Shown here: piece by piece, positions 10,017 to 21,996 of the stretch
Numbering within the stretch: position 1 is the stretch's first letter
Layout of the letters: each line of letters opens with the position of its first letter
Origin: Brachypodium distachyon
Taxonomy: Eukaryota; Streptophyta; Magnoliopsida; Poales; Poaceae
Direction: 5' to 3'
DNA: 64,000 bases
Assembly: GCF_000005505.3 (NCBI RefSeq)
Contig: NC_016135.3
Location: 17,578,613 to 17,642,612 of the forward strand
The notes under the pieces: generated by a model
What the model saw: the letters and a program-made list of their open reading frames with translations, nothing else
What the model was told of the DNA's origin: nothing
The model's database searches: none
Translations under genes and position numbers: made by a program

Positions 10017-12724
10017 CTAACAATCAAAGTGCTGAAGGCACTCATGATATCAGGAATTATTAGCTCCAGACGCCTTGGAATCTAACTTTAAGCTATAGAG
10101 TATGATATTGGTTGCCATCACTGGAAATATTTAGGCCTGTCCACTCTCTAAGCCTACATAAATGGAAGGAGTGTCCAACGCAATTCCACATCGATGGAAT
10201 AAAATCTGATGGCCATGCTCACTTATTCCCTATATCTGGAATCATAGACATGATACGTTCCTAGTGAAAAAGTTGTTTCCCTTTTGACTTGTCTTTCAGC
10301 AAAGATTGAACTTTATGTTCTTCATTCTCAACAAGAACTTTCCTCCCTCTTTCTCTGTAACAGTTCTAGGCAAATGGGATAAGTAAGCATCAACAAACCC
10401 AGTACTCGCCAAGAATATAATTCCTTGGGTGTACATACTAGAAATAAACAATATTTCGATGGCATTACAGCCAGGATCGTCTACATAATATGAATGGCGA
10501 AAGAGGTTTCTTGAGCATGATTGGTTGGGAATTTTATTATACGCAACGATAAAAAGTGGATACGTTTTTTTGGACACCTGTTCACTGTGTTCTCCCAATA
10601 TAATAATTTTCTGGCTATCTTGAACTGCTTTTATCGAGTAGATGCTTTTGAAGCAAATTAGTGGTACAGGTGTGTGGTTTATTTCAATGCATTCGAACAT
10701 CTAGAACATGGAATCAAATCTAGTTCGTCCTTCGAAAATTATAAACTAGCGAGTGGTAGTTTAGATAATGGCTAGGTGGCAGGTTGACATTTTTCTTGTT
10801 CTTATGTTCTGATTCTTCATTGTTATGGTAAATCTTCCCATCGAAATTTATCACTTGAAAATTGTCCTGTTTCTGTGTTTCTCTCTAATCGATCAGGCAA
10901 GATCTAGGTCAGGGATACTCATGTATTTTTAATCAAAGAATGAGCATACTGTGATCTAAGCAGTAACAGTATCTGTTCTAAACTTAAAGTCATCACAAAA
11001 TCTCAAATCTAAATGATGTTTGCTCATCTTTCTAACAGATGGACCAGGGAATAGACCTATAAACTCATTTTCTTTTTGGTGCTGAAAGTTTACCAGTCCC
11101 TTATCCGGTAGTTTTATAATGCCATCCCTCGTACCATGTTCTGTGTTCCAATAAATTTGAGGTAAGCTAAACAACATAGGAGAAATGTTTCCTAACTAAT
11201 GTTCATACCATTAAACTGAAATTCTTGTGTCACACAGGTGACTTCCGTCAGGATACAAACTCAAAGATTCAGTCAAAGGACATTGATTGTGATGTGTAGC
11301 ATGCATGTGATGCTAGTAAATTTCAAAGAAGCTCATCACACGATGTACTTCTCCCCCAGCTTGCCGGGTGGAATATGGTCTCTGAGTCGTTGCGCTACAT
11401 AAGTGCCTTATTCTTAATACAGAGACGTGCTTCCAGGCACGTCCGAGGGAATATGATCTCTGAGGAGTGAGGGTAAGGTCTTGGTAGTGCAGCTTCTTAT
11501 GAACACTCACAAAGGTGCATTTTCTCTTTCACATGTCTCTCCAAACTGTCCTTCCAGCTTTCTGATAGAGTGTGATCCGTGTAATGCAGTGTCCTAATCT
11601 TTCTATCATAACAGGAATATGTCCGCGGAGTTGATGGACTTTAGATAAAGAGAAGGCGGAAAGCATAGATAGATAAGGTCTACTACATTTTTCTCTTCGC
11701 TAATAGGGCTTCCATGGAATCCCATCTTATTCCAAGTGATCATGGGTTTTATGTCTTCTGATTCCATGTCCCACTAACACAGCGGCAGGGCCCTCTCTCT
11801 TGGGTTGAATTGAAGAATCCTCAGGTTTCTCGGTTCTCGCAAACAATAATCGAGGCAGATGACGAAGAGGGATTCCAGAAATTGGAGTGACACCTGAAAG
11901 TAAATTTTTAACGAGTTGATCAATGAAACATTGACACCTGAAAGACAATTTTTTTTAACGAGTAGTACTACTAAACACGGGAATTAATTTTCTTCCGGAT
12001 CCAGCGGGGAAATGTTCGCTTGGAAATATACCGTGTTTCAGGCAATAATCTAATAAGTGGTGGTGTTGTCAACCCGTTTATCAGATATGTATTGCAGTTT
12101 CGGGAAAAGGCCCGGAGCAGGAAAGGCAAAGAGCTCCGTTACGTGGACGGAGCAAAACGTCAGGTACAGTTGGAGAGGGGAGGGGCCGAAGAACCCACGG
12201 AACCTAACTGTCGCTGGCATGATAATCTTGACCGGAGAAGATGGAAGGAACAAATTGCGCCGTCCCCCCCTTCACGTGGTGCATCCCATTCGCCCCGTGG
12301 CTTATGATGGGACTCGCCGGAATTCCTGGGGTCGCCAACGCCAGCCGGCCCTGCAGCAAAAGCTGCCGGAAACGGCAAAAGGAGATTGTTCTCCTGCCAT
12401 TGGCCCATTGGATTGGAGAACAGCACTAGGGAGGAGTACTAAAGATCATTGGACTAGAGACTAGAGAGTACGTAGTGGTACGAAACGTACGTGGACTGGA
12501 ACTGTCCTCAAGCTCGTCGAGCCGCTGAGGTGTGGCATACGCTATCACCAGCCAAATATGGATTGGAAAGTATAAAAGTAGCTTGAAAACAGGATAGAGC
12601 TATCTATATTTGCAGAAAGGTAACGGGCAACCAAGTTAGCTATCTTGTTTTCTTTTCAGTAAATCCACGGTAGGTCCCTGGTCTTCGGAAGTTGGTTCAC
12701 TTCGATCACTAATTTTTGAATATA
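10017..12724. other. Long non-coding stretch upstream of the FT-like gene
   Basis: No gene is supported. The longest open frame (10296-10700, minus, 134 codons) has no recognisable domain. A GC-richer patch at about 12.1-12.45 kb has several overlapping open frames on both strands, as expected from composition alone. Confidence 0.5.
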
Positions 12725-12726
12725 TA

Positions 12727-12846
12727 CTCCTTCCGTCTGGAAATAAGTGACTTGATTTGTATCCAAGCCTTATACTAATCCAAGTCACTTTGATTTGTAT
12801 CCAAGCCTTATACAAATCCAAGTCACTTATTTCCGAACGGAAGAAG
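12727..12846. mobile_element. Stowaway-type MITE
   Basis: Flanked by TA on both sides (12725-12726 and 12847-12848). The left end CTCCTTCCGTCTGGAAATAA pairs with the right end reading inward CTTCTTCCGTTCGGAAATAA. Internally a segment of about 40 bp (around TTGATTTGTATCCAAGCC) is tandemly repeated, so the element is a partly self-duplicated hairpin. Confidence 0.85.
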
Positions 12847-14339
12847 TATTAAAATATGGTCACTATTTTTTTAAAATTGTTTATTTTGCTCACTCACCTT
12901 CGAAAACATTAAAATACGGTCGCTAATCTTTTTCGAAGTGCTTCTTTTTGGTCACTCGCCCCTTCGCGTATTTCCTTACTTGCCTAGTTCAGTTATGGTT
13001 TGACCGACCCATTGGTTGGGAGGTTTTTTGCAAACATGCCACTCAAACTGTGCCAACAGGCGGTGTCACGGTCAAACTGTAAGAAGAGGGGAAAAAACTC
13101 CAACTCAGGAAAATACGTCTAGTAACCTGGACGAGTGACCAAAGTGAACCACCTACAAAAAGATGAGATGAGTTCATCTTACAATCTTAGAGCAACCACA
13201 GAGTTTAAATTACTACCGAACTTCAGTACCAGTTATAACACAACCTTGGATTGTTTATACTATTTAAATTATCCCCACACCTAGTCAAAAGACATTTTTC
13301 GCATATATTGCAGATTTTGATCGAGTCAGCTAACATTTCTCACTCCAAAAAATTCTGAAAAAGGAGAAAATCAGAAATCATGTTCTCAGACTACTGTTAA
13401 AATTTCAGCTTTGTGGGGTAAACAGTAACTAGAAAATGACATATTTTGTTTCAGGCTCAAATTTTTTGAATTCGGAAAAAAAAATCCGATTTTTTTTTGA
13501 AAAAATTACAGAAAATCATAAATGTTGCCGTTAAACTACTGTTAAAATTCAGCGCATTTGGATTAAGGATAGATGAGAAAATGTGGCAATCTCGGTCAAA
13601 TCTGCCACATTTGAGAAAACACATTTTGCCTACACCAGGGGATAATTAATTTAAACGGTATTAATAGTTGGAGGTTGTGATGTATAACTGGTAGTGGAGT
13701 TCAGGAGAGTAATTTAAACTTCGTGGTTAGCTCAGGGTTGTAATATGGACTTATCTCAAAAAAGATTAGTGGCCTTGTTTCGACGTATTCGAAGACGAGT
13801 GACCAAAATGGATCAATCACTCAAAATCAAACGCTTAGAATGGGTTTTACTCTCTCCTTTCTTTTCTCTCTTTTCACTCGGACTAGGTGTCCATTCTGAA
13901 TTAAATTCAAATCCGATGGTTACTTGTATCGTCATTTCCTGGAGCCAGTGGGAGGATATAGATCACCTCTGTGGCACCAGCATCTATCCCTTATGTTTCT
14001 CATATGTCCTAGTGATCATGCCCGATTCCCGCCGCCTCCACTCCACCAAGCTCAGCTCTTCACAGATTTGGGTTGAGGCGGAGTTGCTTGTTGAGTAATA
14101 TCAGTTCAGTACTCTGCAATTGAGTATCGTAACTCTAAAATTGCATGGATTTTGATGGTAAGATTGTCAGAGTATCCATCTATCCTATATGATCTCGCCT
14201 AAGCAGGAACCTTTTTTGCCATATTAGTGGATAAAGCTTATCCATATGATATACCCTCATCACGACATCAATCCCATTACCTTCCTTGTAGACCTTCCAT
14301 GTGCAGACAATAAGTAGGCGACATGCTAAAAAAAAAGTA
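12847..14339. other. Non-coding stretch, possible MITE remnants
   Basis: No gene is supported. GTCACTCGCC near 12.95 kb and GACGAGTGACCAAA near 13.13 kb read as inverted relatives, and similar words recur at 13.8 kb, suggesting an old inverted-repeat element with unclear borders. The 117-codon frame at 13745 has no recognisable domain. Confidence 0.35.
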
Positions 14340-14349
14340 GGCAATATGC

Positions 14350-14638
14350 GGGGGGGGGGGGGGGGGGGGGGGGAGAAACCCCCCGGTATCGTTTGAAAGA
14401 AAAATACCTTTTCACACAAGTCTAGAAAATCCCCGAACCTCATGCCCCAACCATACACAGCGGCACCGCGGCGCCACGTGAGATCAAAGCCGGCCGGCCT
14501 TGACCTGTGCTTTGGTATGGGACAGACGAGAGGATTTTTTTAACCATCCGGCCTGAAATTCGCTCCCAATGGGAGTCGAACCCAGGACCAAAGGGGTTCT
14601 ACTAGAGCCTCTAGCCATTACGCTAGAAGCCCGTTCGC
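14350..14638 (-). mobile_element. tRNA-derived SINE with perfect 10-bp target duplication
   Basis: GGCAATATGC occurs immediately on both sides (14340-14349 and 14639-14648). On the minus strand the 5' part carries a perfect pol III box A, TAGCGTAATGG (14625-14615), and a perfect box B, GGTTCGACTCC (14582-14572), spaced as in a tRNA. Then follow a non-tRNA body and a 3' end that finishes in an uninterrupted run of 24 C on this strand (24 G at 14350-14373). SINEs are transcribed by pol III and moved by LINE reverse transcriptase. A poly-C tail is unusual. The intact target duplication suggests a fairly recent insertion. Confidence 0.85.
14572..14625 (-). promoter_or_regulatory. Internal pol III promoter of the SINE (box A and box B)
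   Basis: Box A TAGCGTAATGG at 14625-14615 matches TRGYNNARNNG exactly. Box B GGTTCGACTCC at 14582-14572 matches GGTTCGANTCC exactly. These are SINE-internal elements, not a functional tRNA gene. Confidence 0.75.
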
Positions 14639-14648
14639 GGCAATATGC

Positions 14649-16197
14649 TATCGTGCCAGAAAATTTCAAATCCAAATTTAATTTGTATACTACAGTGAAA
14701 AAGAAGAAGACAACTTTTCTTGTGAAATTTGTCTGGGGAGAGAGAAATAGAAATGACGATGCTACTTATTCACCGCAAAATTTGTCTTTTTTAGACCCTT
14801 GACATGTGTTATGTTTGTCAGTCTATATTGCCAGTCTATATAAATATAGACTTGGTAGCACCAGAAACTCTACAAGTTCACATACCGGAGGTGTTTGAGA
14901 AGAACATTGATGGTCTAATTTGCAACCAACAGCTGCTCAATGATGCTTAGTAGTATTTGTGCAATCTAGATCTTAGGAGAGCATCTTGAGAAAAAACAAT
15001 ACTAGCTGACTGGTTTTTAAACCGCCAAGATCATGCTATGTCTGGTTCTGTGATCGCATAAAAAACAATCGCAGAGGTCAAACAAATGCAGCGTGGTTGC
15101 ACTCCACCCCAGTGCCTAAGACAGAGGATGCAGAATTTGGAATCAAATCATGCGTATTAAACCAAATTATTGTAACTTTTTTTAACATAACATATTTGAG
15201 AACCTTACACCAAAGCTTTAAAGGAGGATCCTGCAACAAGAGATTGCAATATATTCGGCTAATATGATTCTGTCACCTTTGACATATTTTCTTCAGCGAG
15301 TCATCTTCCGTCACGTAAATCCATTATCGACTAAAGTGGAAATTAAAAGGCACAACAATTGTTGCACCACTTTATCCAAGATCTTGATCATGTGAGGATG
15401 ATGCCGACATTCCGTTGTACTGGTGGCTCAGGAATCCCCACATTGTCAGCTGAAGTTTTGACCGGTCCAGCCTATTGCAATTCTTGTTCTTGATATTAGA
15501 CAGAATGGCATAAAGACACATGCCAATGTTCCCAGCAATCTATTCATGATTCTGTCAGTAACAGCAGTTTGATGGTAGAACTAGTCATCAGATAGAAATT
15601 CCAGCATCGTTCAAAAAGCTGAGGCTGAGTTCATCTAGAACCAAACATTACCCCGAACAGCAAACATGTATGGGCGTATGGCGAGTCCGAATGCATCACC
15701 TCATCTTTAGTTATGTACTGGCCTTAGTTTAAGGAGCGCATCGCAATCGATAACTGAGTAATCTACTCCGTGTTATCTCCATTAGTAGAAGGGTCAGGAA
15801 CATCAGTCTGCTTCAGAACCTTCATAAGTTGATCAAAACATATCCAAGTATCTGACGCAACACCTACTTCTCCGAGAGTGCTGCTCTGCGGTCACCAACG
15901 CCATGTCTCCCTAGCAAATAATTGCTTCTTCTTCAATTTTCATTTGCACTCAGTGGCATGACTTCAGCATAAATTCTCTTTTCGCATAAAATAGATATGA
16001 TGCTTCTTGCAAATTACATTCAGCCGTAACACTTGAATAATGCGGCTACACAGAGAAATAATAAGAAATGCAGAAAACTATTCTGCGATCTACCTATTCC
16101 CATGTAATGTCAAAAGTGGCAACCACTCAATGCAACGAAGAGCCATGGATTCTTTAGTATGTTCTCAGTCTCACTTGCAAACTCAAAGCATAAATGT
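14649..16197. other. Non-coding stretch
   Basis: No coding region, repeat array or element border was recognised. Only short open frames are present. Confidence 0.5.
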
Positions 16198-16198
16198 T

Positions 16199-16310
16199 AC
16201 TCCCTCTGTCCCACTATATGGGATTTGTTACATTTCCTTTGACCAATAATTACTCAATGAACATGTAATTTATGTGATCCAAATCATAAGCATAAGTAAG
16301 TAGATAGCAT
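16199..16310. mobile_element. Probable left end of a Stowaway-like MITE
   Basis: CTCCCTCTGTCCCACTATAT follows TA and resembles the usual Stowaway terminus. The matching right end is not seen; related sequence (GATCAAAGTGCAAGTCAAAG) lies at about 16.73 kb, so the element may have been split by another insertion and truncated by the copia LTR. The inner border given is approximate. Confidence 0.4.
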
Positions 16311-16779
16311 ATCCGGTGAAAATTATCTTTACGGTGCAAATTGTGCAAACTTCATAAAATCATGTTTTATAGTTTCAAAATTTCTAAAAATAAGAACATA
16401 TGTTGGAGGGGTGATCCTCTACAAACGTGCAAAATGTCAAGACGAAACTCCGATGCACTTGGAAGGAATTAAAAACAGAAATATAAAAATGAAAACTACT
16501 GTTCATGTTGAATTTGATTCTTCGCTGCTGCTAAACTAAATTGAGTTTGGACTACAAATTTTATGCATATACATAAAACATCACTTCTCTAACATGTATA
16601 ATTTTTTAAGAATTGTTTAAATATTTTACAATGGAGTTTTGCACCCAAGTAAGACCTTTTTAATACAAATACAATGATATCAATTTAAGTCACAAAAAAA
16701 TATTGGTAAAGGAATTTTTGATCACTGATCAAAGTGCAAGTCAAAGCAAATGAAAGAGGAAGCGTATCTTATGTTGCAC

Positions 16780-16995
16780 TGTAAAAGGTTATGGGAAGCG
16801 TATCTCCTCCTCTAGGAGGCCGCGTTGCTTTATATTGATTAGAGCCGAAACCCTGGCTTATGGATTTACAAGGATTGTTACACGGTTAGGATTACAACTT
16901 GGAGATCACGCCATACGTCTTTATCTCAAACGGACGCTGGATGCGTTTACAATAGAAGAGAGATTCTATCCTATCGGAAGATCTTCTTGTTAACA
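16780..16995 (-). repeat. 3' LTR of the truncated copia element
   Basis: 216 bp, TG...CA ends, directly after the polypurine tract. An 11-12 bp word, GGAAGCGTATCT, occurs inside the LTR (16796) and just outside it (16759). Confidence 0.7.
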
Positions 16996-17685
16996 TTCCC
17001 CCTCAATCTCAACGTGCCCTGCTAAGTTGAGATTGCGTATAAACTTCTTCAGCAGCCCGATCGACAGTGGTTTTGTGAATTCATCTGCCAACTGATCTCC
17101 CGAAGGAATAAACCTTATTTCAAGTTCTTTCTGAGTTACTTTCTCTCGAACAAAATGAAAGTCAATCTCGATGTGTTTAGTTCTCGCATGGAGCACTGGA
17201 TTAGCTGACAAATATGTCGCTCCTAAATTGTCACACCAAAGAAAGGGGACTCGATTCTGAGTCACCCCCAATTCCTTGAGTATTGATTGTACCCATATTA
17301 TCTCGGCTGTCACATTTGCAAGTGCTTTATATTCAGCTTCAGTACTTGACCTGGAGACGGTTGCTTGTTTTCTGGCACTCCATGATATCAAGTTTCCACC
17401 TAGAAATACAGCAAACCCTCCAGTACATCTCCTATCATCGGCACAACCTGCCCAGTCTGCATCTGAAAAACCACTGAGTAATAGAGACTGTGATCTTTTG
17501 AATGTTAGTCCAAGACTCACAGTGCCTTTAATGTAACTGAGAATCCGCTTAACAGCAGTCCAATGTTCAGTGGTAGGAGCATGAAGATATTGGCAAACTT
17601 TTAACAGAGAATGCAATATCTGGACGAGTGAGGGTCAAGTACTGTAATGTCCCAACAAGTTTCTATGCATACGGTACTGGTTTCG
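16990..17685 (-). pseudogene. Copia RNase H/pol C-terminus, 5'-truncated
   Basis: The open part (17616-16990, 208 codons) has the copia RNase H landmarks: [35 protein letters not shown] and the [10 protein letters not shown] block, which removes template RNA during reverse transcription. Upstream, TRPDIAFSV is recognisable in another frame near 17.63 kb, so at least one frameshift is present. It cannot make a working polyprotein. Confidence 0.85.
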
Positions 17686-17690
17686 ATGCA

Positions 17691-18074
17691 ATCACGCTTA
17701 TTTTGTTTTGGACGTGGGTTGGGGTCGGGGTATAAACTGAGCAGGGCTTGTTCGTTTTCACGATTTCTCCCTTGGATTGAGATTTTAGAGGGGAAAATGG
17801 AAAATGAACTAAAATCCCTACCAATCCCCCTGGCTTTGCGGGGATCGGACATAAGCGAATGGGGCCGCAACGGGTTTGTCGCGTTAGCTACATGGGAAGC
17901 CGCCGGTTGCCGTCGGCCTGCACAGGCACGCTTGCTCTTGTGTTTGAGTGCATTCTTGCCTGCACCGTTTCCGACGAGCGAATGGACGCCTAGCTCTTTC
18001 CGTCTCCAAATGCGATGCGGGGGGCATCAAGACACAACCCCCTTAATGAGCTGACTTATTGCGATTCAGTTCGT
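17691..18074. other. Non-coding stretch
   Basis: No domain is recognisable in the open frames here (for example 17647-18054). Confidence 0.4.
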
Positions 18075-18650
18075 ACAAGTGACTATGAGGCGCCTCGTGT
18101 CAGACGCGGTCCACGCTTTTGTCACTTCCACCTACCTCGGCCCTGCATGCAGGGTACAGAAGGACGCGCGTCCTCACCACATGCTACCGCGTGTCCAGAG
18201 CGGCTGCTACATCCCCAAGTGATCCCACATGTCAGGCCTGCACCCTGTTTGACGAGCATGCACATGTGTTATTTGCTCTAGACGACTGAGCCCGCGTGTC
18301 AAATCCGACCACACGTGTCCTTACGAACTGCTTCCACATGTTCACCGTACCCTGTTCATGGGTGGGCCCACATGGTCAATCCGTCCAACCTGGTGGACTC
18401 ACATGTAAGGTACAAAAGGACGCGTGTCCTCACCACATACTACCGCTTGTCCAGAGCGGCCACATGTCAGGTGTGCATCCTGTTTGATGAGCACGTGCGT
18501 TATTTGCATCATACGACTGAGCCCGCCTGTCAGACCCGACCACGCGTGTCCATACGAACTGCTACCACCTATCCACACCGTTCATGCGTTGGCCTGCATG
18601 GTCAGTCCGTCCAACCTGGTGGATCCACATGTCAGATGGGGCGACCTGTC
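18075..18650. repeat. Degenerate tandem repeat, unit about 225-256 bp, about 2.5 copies
   Basis: AGGACGCG...CCTCACCACAT starts at 18161 and again at 18417 (256 bp apart), while GTCCAACCTGGTGGA recurs at 18383 and 18609 (226 bp apart), so the units differ by an internal indel of about 30 bp. A partial third unit lies at 18075-18160. CACATGTCAG-like words recur throughout. It is GC-rich and non-coding; such arrays occur in grass LTRs, but no LTR borders were found. Confidence 0.7.
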
Positions 18651-19149
18651 AGTGTTAGGGGACGCACGTGTTTGTTCGTGTGGTTCCTCTTGGGTCCCCC
18701 CTTTCAGGGTATGCCCGCGGGACCACCCGTCATGTGCTTACAACTAGACTCGCCTGTCAGAACCGAACCACAAGTGTGCTAGACCTCTTGTTTTTTTCAT
18801 GGTTTTGCTATGCAAGCTAATCTCGAGACTCAGTTTTTCTAAAGGTATATGCATTTCATTTGAATTCTCATAGTCAGAAAACCTAATGTTTGGAAACACA
18901 CCCAGACGTGGCCCGAATTAAGGTAAAATAGGCTCAACGTTTCTATGGGTTGATTTCATACACCTTAATCCTATAGAAATTCTAGAGAGAGGGTAGATCT
19001 CTTGAAAAAAATTCCTCTAGGTCTACGACAACTGTGCTTTACGCTCGAGTTTATATTAAAATCCTAAAAATTTCATGTCGTGCAAACAAAAGACTTTGAT
19101 GGTTCCTGTAGGATTTAACATGTCATATTCTTGAATTCCTGTAGGATTT
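18651..19149. other. Non-coding stretch
   Basis: No gene seen. TCCTGTAGGATTTAACA(T/C) occurs twice around 19.1 kb. Confidence 0.4.
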
Positions 19150-21690
19150 AACACGATATTTTCTGGCCAATTGACACTTAGAGAATTAGACACATACCGA
19201 GTGCTAGATCAAGTGTGGATGATTTTGTTGCCTGGCACCATAACACATATGGTATTTTTTTCGGTTCGTTCGGCTTACCACGTTGAGTGGGAGCATCAAC
19301 ATGGGGAAAAGCTGAGACAGACTAATGGTATTGGGGGGGACTCAAACACATCCAATCCGGAAGAAATTGTGGAATCTCAAAATCCAAGCAAAGGTGAAGA
19401 TTTTTGGTTGGAAAAGTTTGCATAATACAGTACCCTGCTTTGCAACTCTTGCTAACCGCCATGTACCGGTGAGTGCACAGTGTGTTACTTGTCCCAATGA
19501 GGTTGAGGACCTTCGTCATGTGCTATTTACTTGTTCAAGAGCACGAGCAGTTTGGACTGGTCTGGGAGCCGCCGATCATATTACTCAGCTTGTCTGTGGA
19601 CCGGGCGGGATTAGCAGTTCTGGATGACCTGCTTGCTGGGGACCAGGCTACAAAGGTATATATGACACCGGTTAATTTTGATGAGCTTTTTGTTTGGGAA
19701 CACGGTAGGCTACGCGAGCACAAAATAAAATTTTCTACCGATTTCGTCCGGATCAATGCTGTAGATAATGGATCACGAGATTACCACTAGACGTGCAAAC
19801 CCGTAGCGGAAGTAGAGTCGGTGATGCGTGTCGATGCTGAGTAGTCGATGGGCCTATTCCTCCTCGCCGATCCCACGAACAGTTCGTCCAAGCGCCACAG
19901 GTGCAGCGCCTCTGAGGTATCCACACGTACAGAGAGGAACTCCGTGCGACGGACTGCTAGATCCGATCGAAAGGTTTGGGCGTGGAGATGTGACAGTCGA
20001 GTCTGACTCATGCCACAAACTGGGGTAACCCTAACATGGTATGCCTCCTCCACTTATATAGACCTCCCTTGCAGGCTTCAACACTTAAGGCCCGTTAGGA
20101 GTCTAAACCCGATACGAGTTGGATCCGATCCAATTCGGTCCCATCCCCTTAAGTGTGCGACCTTACATGTTCGCGGTCAGACGGACACGACTACGAGTCC
20201 GAACACAGGTTCCGACCCAAGTCGATAGTCAGTAGTGGCGCCTAGCAGCACGTGCTGACTCCCGAATAACAACAAAGTATATTGACGAACCATTCCTTTT
20301 GCCTCACGATATGTGTGTCGAGCTCAAGGCGAGTGCTTGTCATCCTTGTGTATAGCTCGACTCTCTTCTCGATCTCGTGATTCAGATTCCCGAACGGGTT
20401 AACGCTTAACCCAAGTCACATGGCCATGCTTTCCGAATCTGATCACTCGAGAGGGCCCAGAGACATCTCTCCAAAAGGGAGGGGCAAATCTCATCTTGAT
20501 CAACCATGACTTGCAGTATGCTTCTCAGCAATCCCGAAAGCTACCTTTATAACTACCCAGTTACGGAGTAGCGTTTGGTAACCCCTAAGTAAGCCGATTC
20601 ACATCCCAAGTTCATGCAATGACCTCAGGTCTAGGACTGGCATAAACATCATACTTGAGACTAATAAATGACAATCATCTCGTTGTGTCTCAGTGCGGGT
20701 CTGTCCGACTCGACAATCTCATTGTCGAGTCCAATGCTATCAGTTGGCAACACCTTGTCCTATGTCTTGTGAAACATAGTCATCATACTGAGTCACATTG
20801 CTAGTCTAGGTTGTGTGTCCGCATGACCTCAATGACTAAGGACCATTAGAACAACATCATATAATATATAGTCTCACAAACAAATCACATATTTATTGAT
20901 ACATATCAGTGGTGATGTTTAAGGACAATAACATTAACTCATGAATACATAGAAAATAACATCATCACATGATTGCCTCTAAGGCATATCTCCAACACTT
21001 TTTGCTGTTGCATGCTCGTATATTTGGTGGGAACGGAGGCAACTATTAAAAGGTGAACCGATCCAGCCACCTCCAAGGTCTGCACTATCAATTCAAGCTC
21101 TTGCTATGAACTATGTTAGATCAAACTCGAAGTCTAGCGACATCCAACGTCATGGCTGGCAAAGACCTCCAGACGGTATGCAAAACCTTAATGTGGATGC
21201 ATCTTTTATTGACATGGAAGAAGGTGCAACAGGTGCAGTTATCGGAGATGCTTCGGGTATGTTTGTTGGAGCATCGAACAATTTTATCCCCATCGTCTAT
21301 GATGCCACTACGGCTGAAGCATTGGCATTATGGCATGGAATTCAGCTCGCTAAAAACTTCGTTTTTTCTAACCTCTTGATCAATTCGGACAGTGTTGAGG
21401 TGGTGCATGTGATGACAAGTGAAAACTAGCCCTCTTCACCAGCTGCCGCCATTTATATTGATTGCATTGAAGCCCTTAAGGAGTTCGGAAAAGTTGTCAT
21501 TGAGCATTGTCCGAGAGAGGCAAACCAGGTTGCACTTGAGCTAGCTAGAGTAGCTAGGGTTGATCACCGCAGGTTTGGCTGGAGAATCCTCCAAGTTTTC
21601 TTAATTTTCTTCTCGTAGATGATGTTACTCTTATTTAATTATTAAGAAAGCTAGCAATGATGTCATTTCCTAAAAAAAAATTAAAAATGA
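19150..21690 (+). mobile_element. LINE ORF2 3' remnant, split by a solo LTR
   Basis: Left part, about 19200-19690: reverse-transcriptase zinc-binding domain (SVRSAYHVEWEH, WNLKIQAKVKIFGWKSLH, CVTCPNEVEDLRHVLFTC), broken by a frameshift at a G run near 19.34 kb. Right part, 20998-21620: RNase H-like domain (LNVDASF, AEALALWHGIQLA, NSDSVEVV) with an in-frame TAG at 21427-21429. The 3' end is AATTATTAAGAAAGCTAGCAATG followed by a short A-rich tail near 21.68 kb. Removing 19691-20997 and one CTTTT joins the two parts in frame. The 5' part, including the RT and endonuclease, is missing. Confidence 0.85.
19691..20997 (-). mobile_element. Solo LTR, Angela/BARE-like copia type
   Basis: 1,307 bp bounded by 5-bp target duplications CTTTT (19686-19690 and 20998-21002). 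On the minus strand it begins TGTTGGAGATATGCC, like Triticeae Angela/BARE LTRs, and ends GTTCCCAAACA. No internal coding region or second LTR is present, so it is a solo LTR left by LTR-LTR recombination. It sits inside the LINE and is therefore younger. Confidence 0.9.
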
Positions 21691-21996
21691 AATGAAAAAG
21701 TAACGCTCGACCGTTCGCCGAACAATGAAAAAAACTGGAGTACATTTCTTTTCAAAGGAATGAAAAAAGAAAACTACGTATGTTAAATGGACCGCGCCGA
21801 TCGACGGCCCACTTTCAAAAGCTACAAGCCGCGTTGTCCTGCAACAATAGATAACAGGCCGGCCGAGCCGGGCCGGGCTGACAGTTAGAAGGGGTATAAC
21901 TATCCCTTGCAATGGCCGCAGCCGAGTGCTTGAAACCCTAAGCCAGGCAGCGGCGAGTTGTTAGTTACCAATCCCAACCAAAAAATACAGAGATCG
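21691..21996 (+). promoter_or_regulatory. Upstream region of DUF6598 gene A
   Basis: GCCGGGCCGGGCTG (about 21.87 kb) and GAAACCCTAAGCC (about 21.93 kb) also occur in the same order upstream of the paralogue at 55.1 kb. This indicates that the duplicated block included the promoter. GGTATAACTA at about 21.895 kb is a weak TATA candidate. Confidence 0.45.

Larger units (their letters stand above)
16780..17690 (-). mobile_element. Truncated Ty1/copia retrotransposon (RNase H end plus 3' LTR)
   Basis: Only the last part of pol and one LTR remain. On the minus strand, copia RNase H is followed by a purine-rich tract (TTGAGGGGGAA) and a 216-bp LTR (16995-16780) that starts TGTTAACAAG and ends CCTTTTACA. 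Homology to pol stops near 17.69 kb, so the 5' part is lost. No target duplication can be checked. Confidence 0.85.

Noticed and set aside
10296..10700. 134-codon minus-strand open frame
   Set aside because: No recognisable motif, AT-rich composition and no splice or promoter context; probably chance.
14350..14373. G homopolymers here and at 24.94, 25.55, 39.50 (as C) and 41.64 kb as possible quadruplex regulators
   Set aside because: Uninterrupted mononucleotide runs in transposon tails or leaders; their length is also unreliable in assemblies.
14572..14640. tRNA-like sequence with perfect A and B boxes
   Set aside because: Lacks a foldable acceptor stem, continues into a non-tRNA body and is bounded by a target duplication; it is the head of a SINE.
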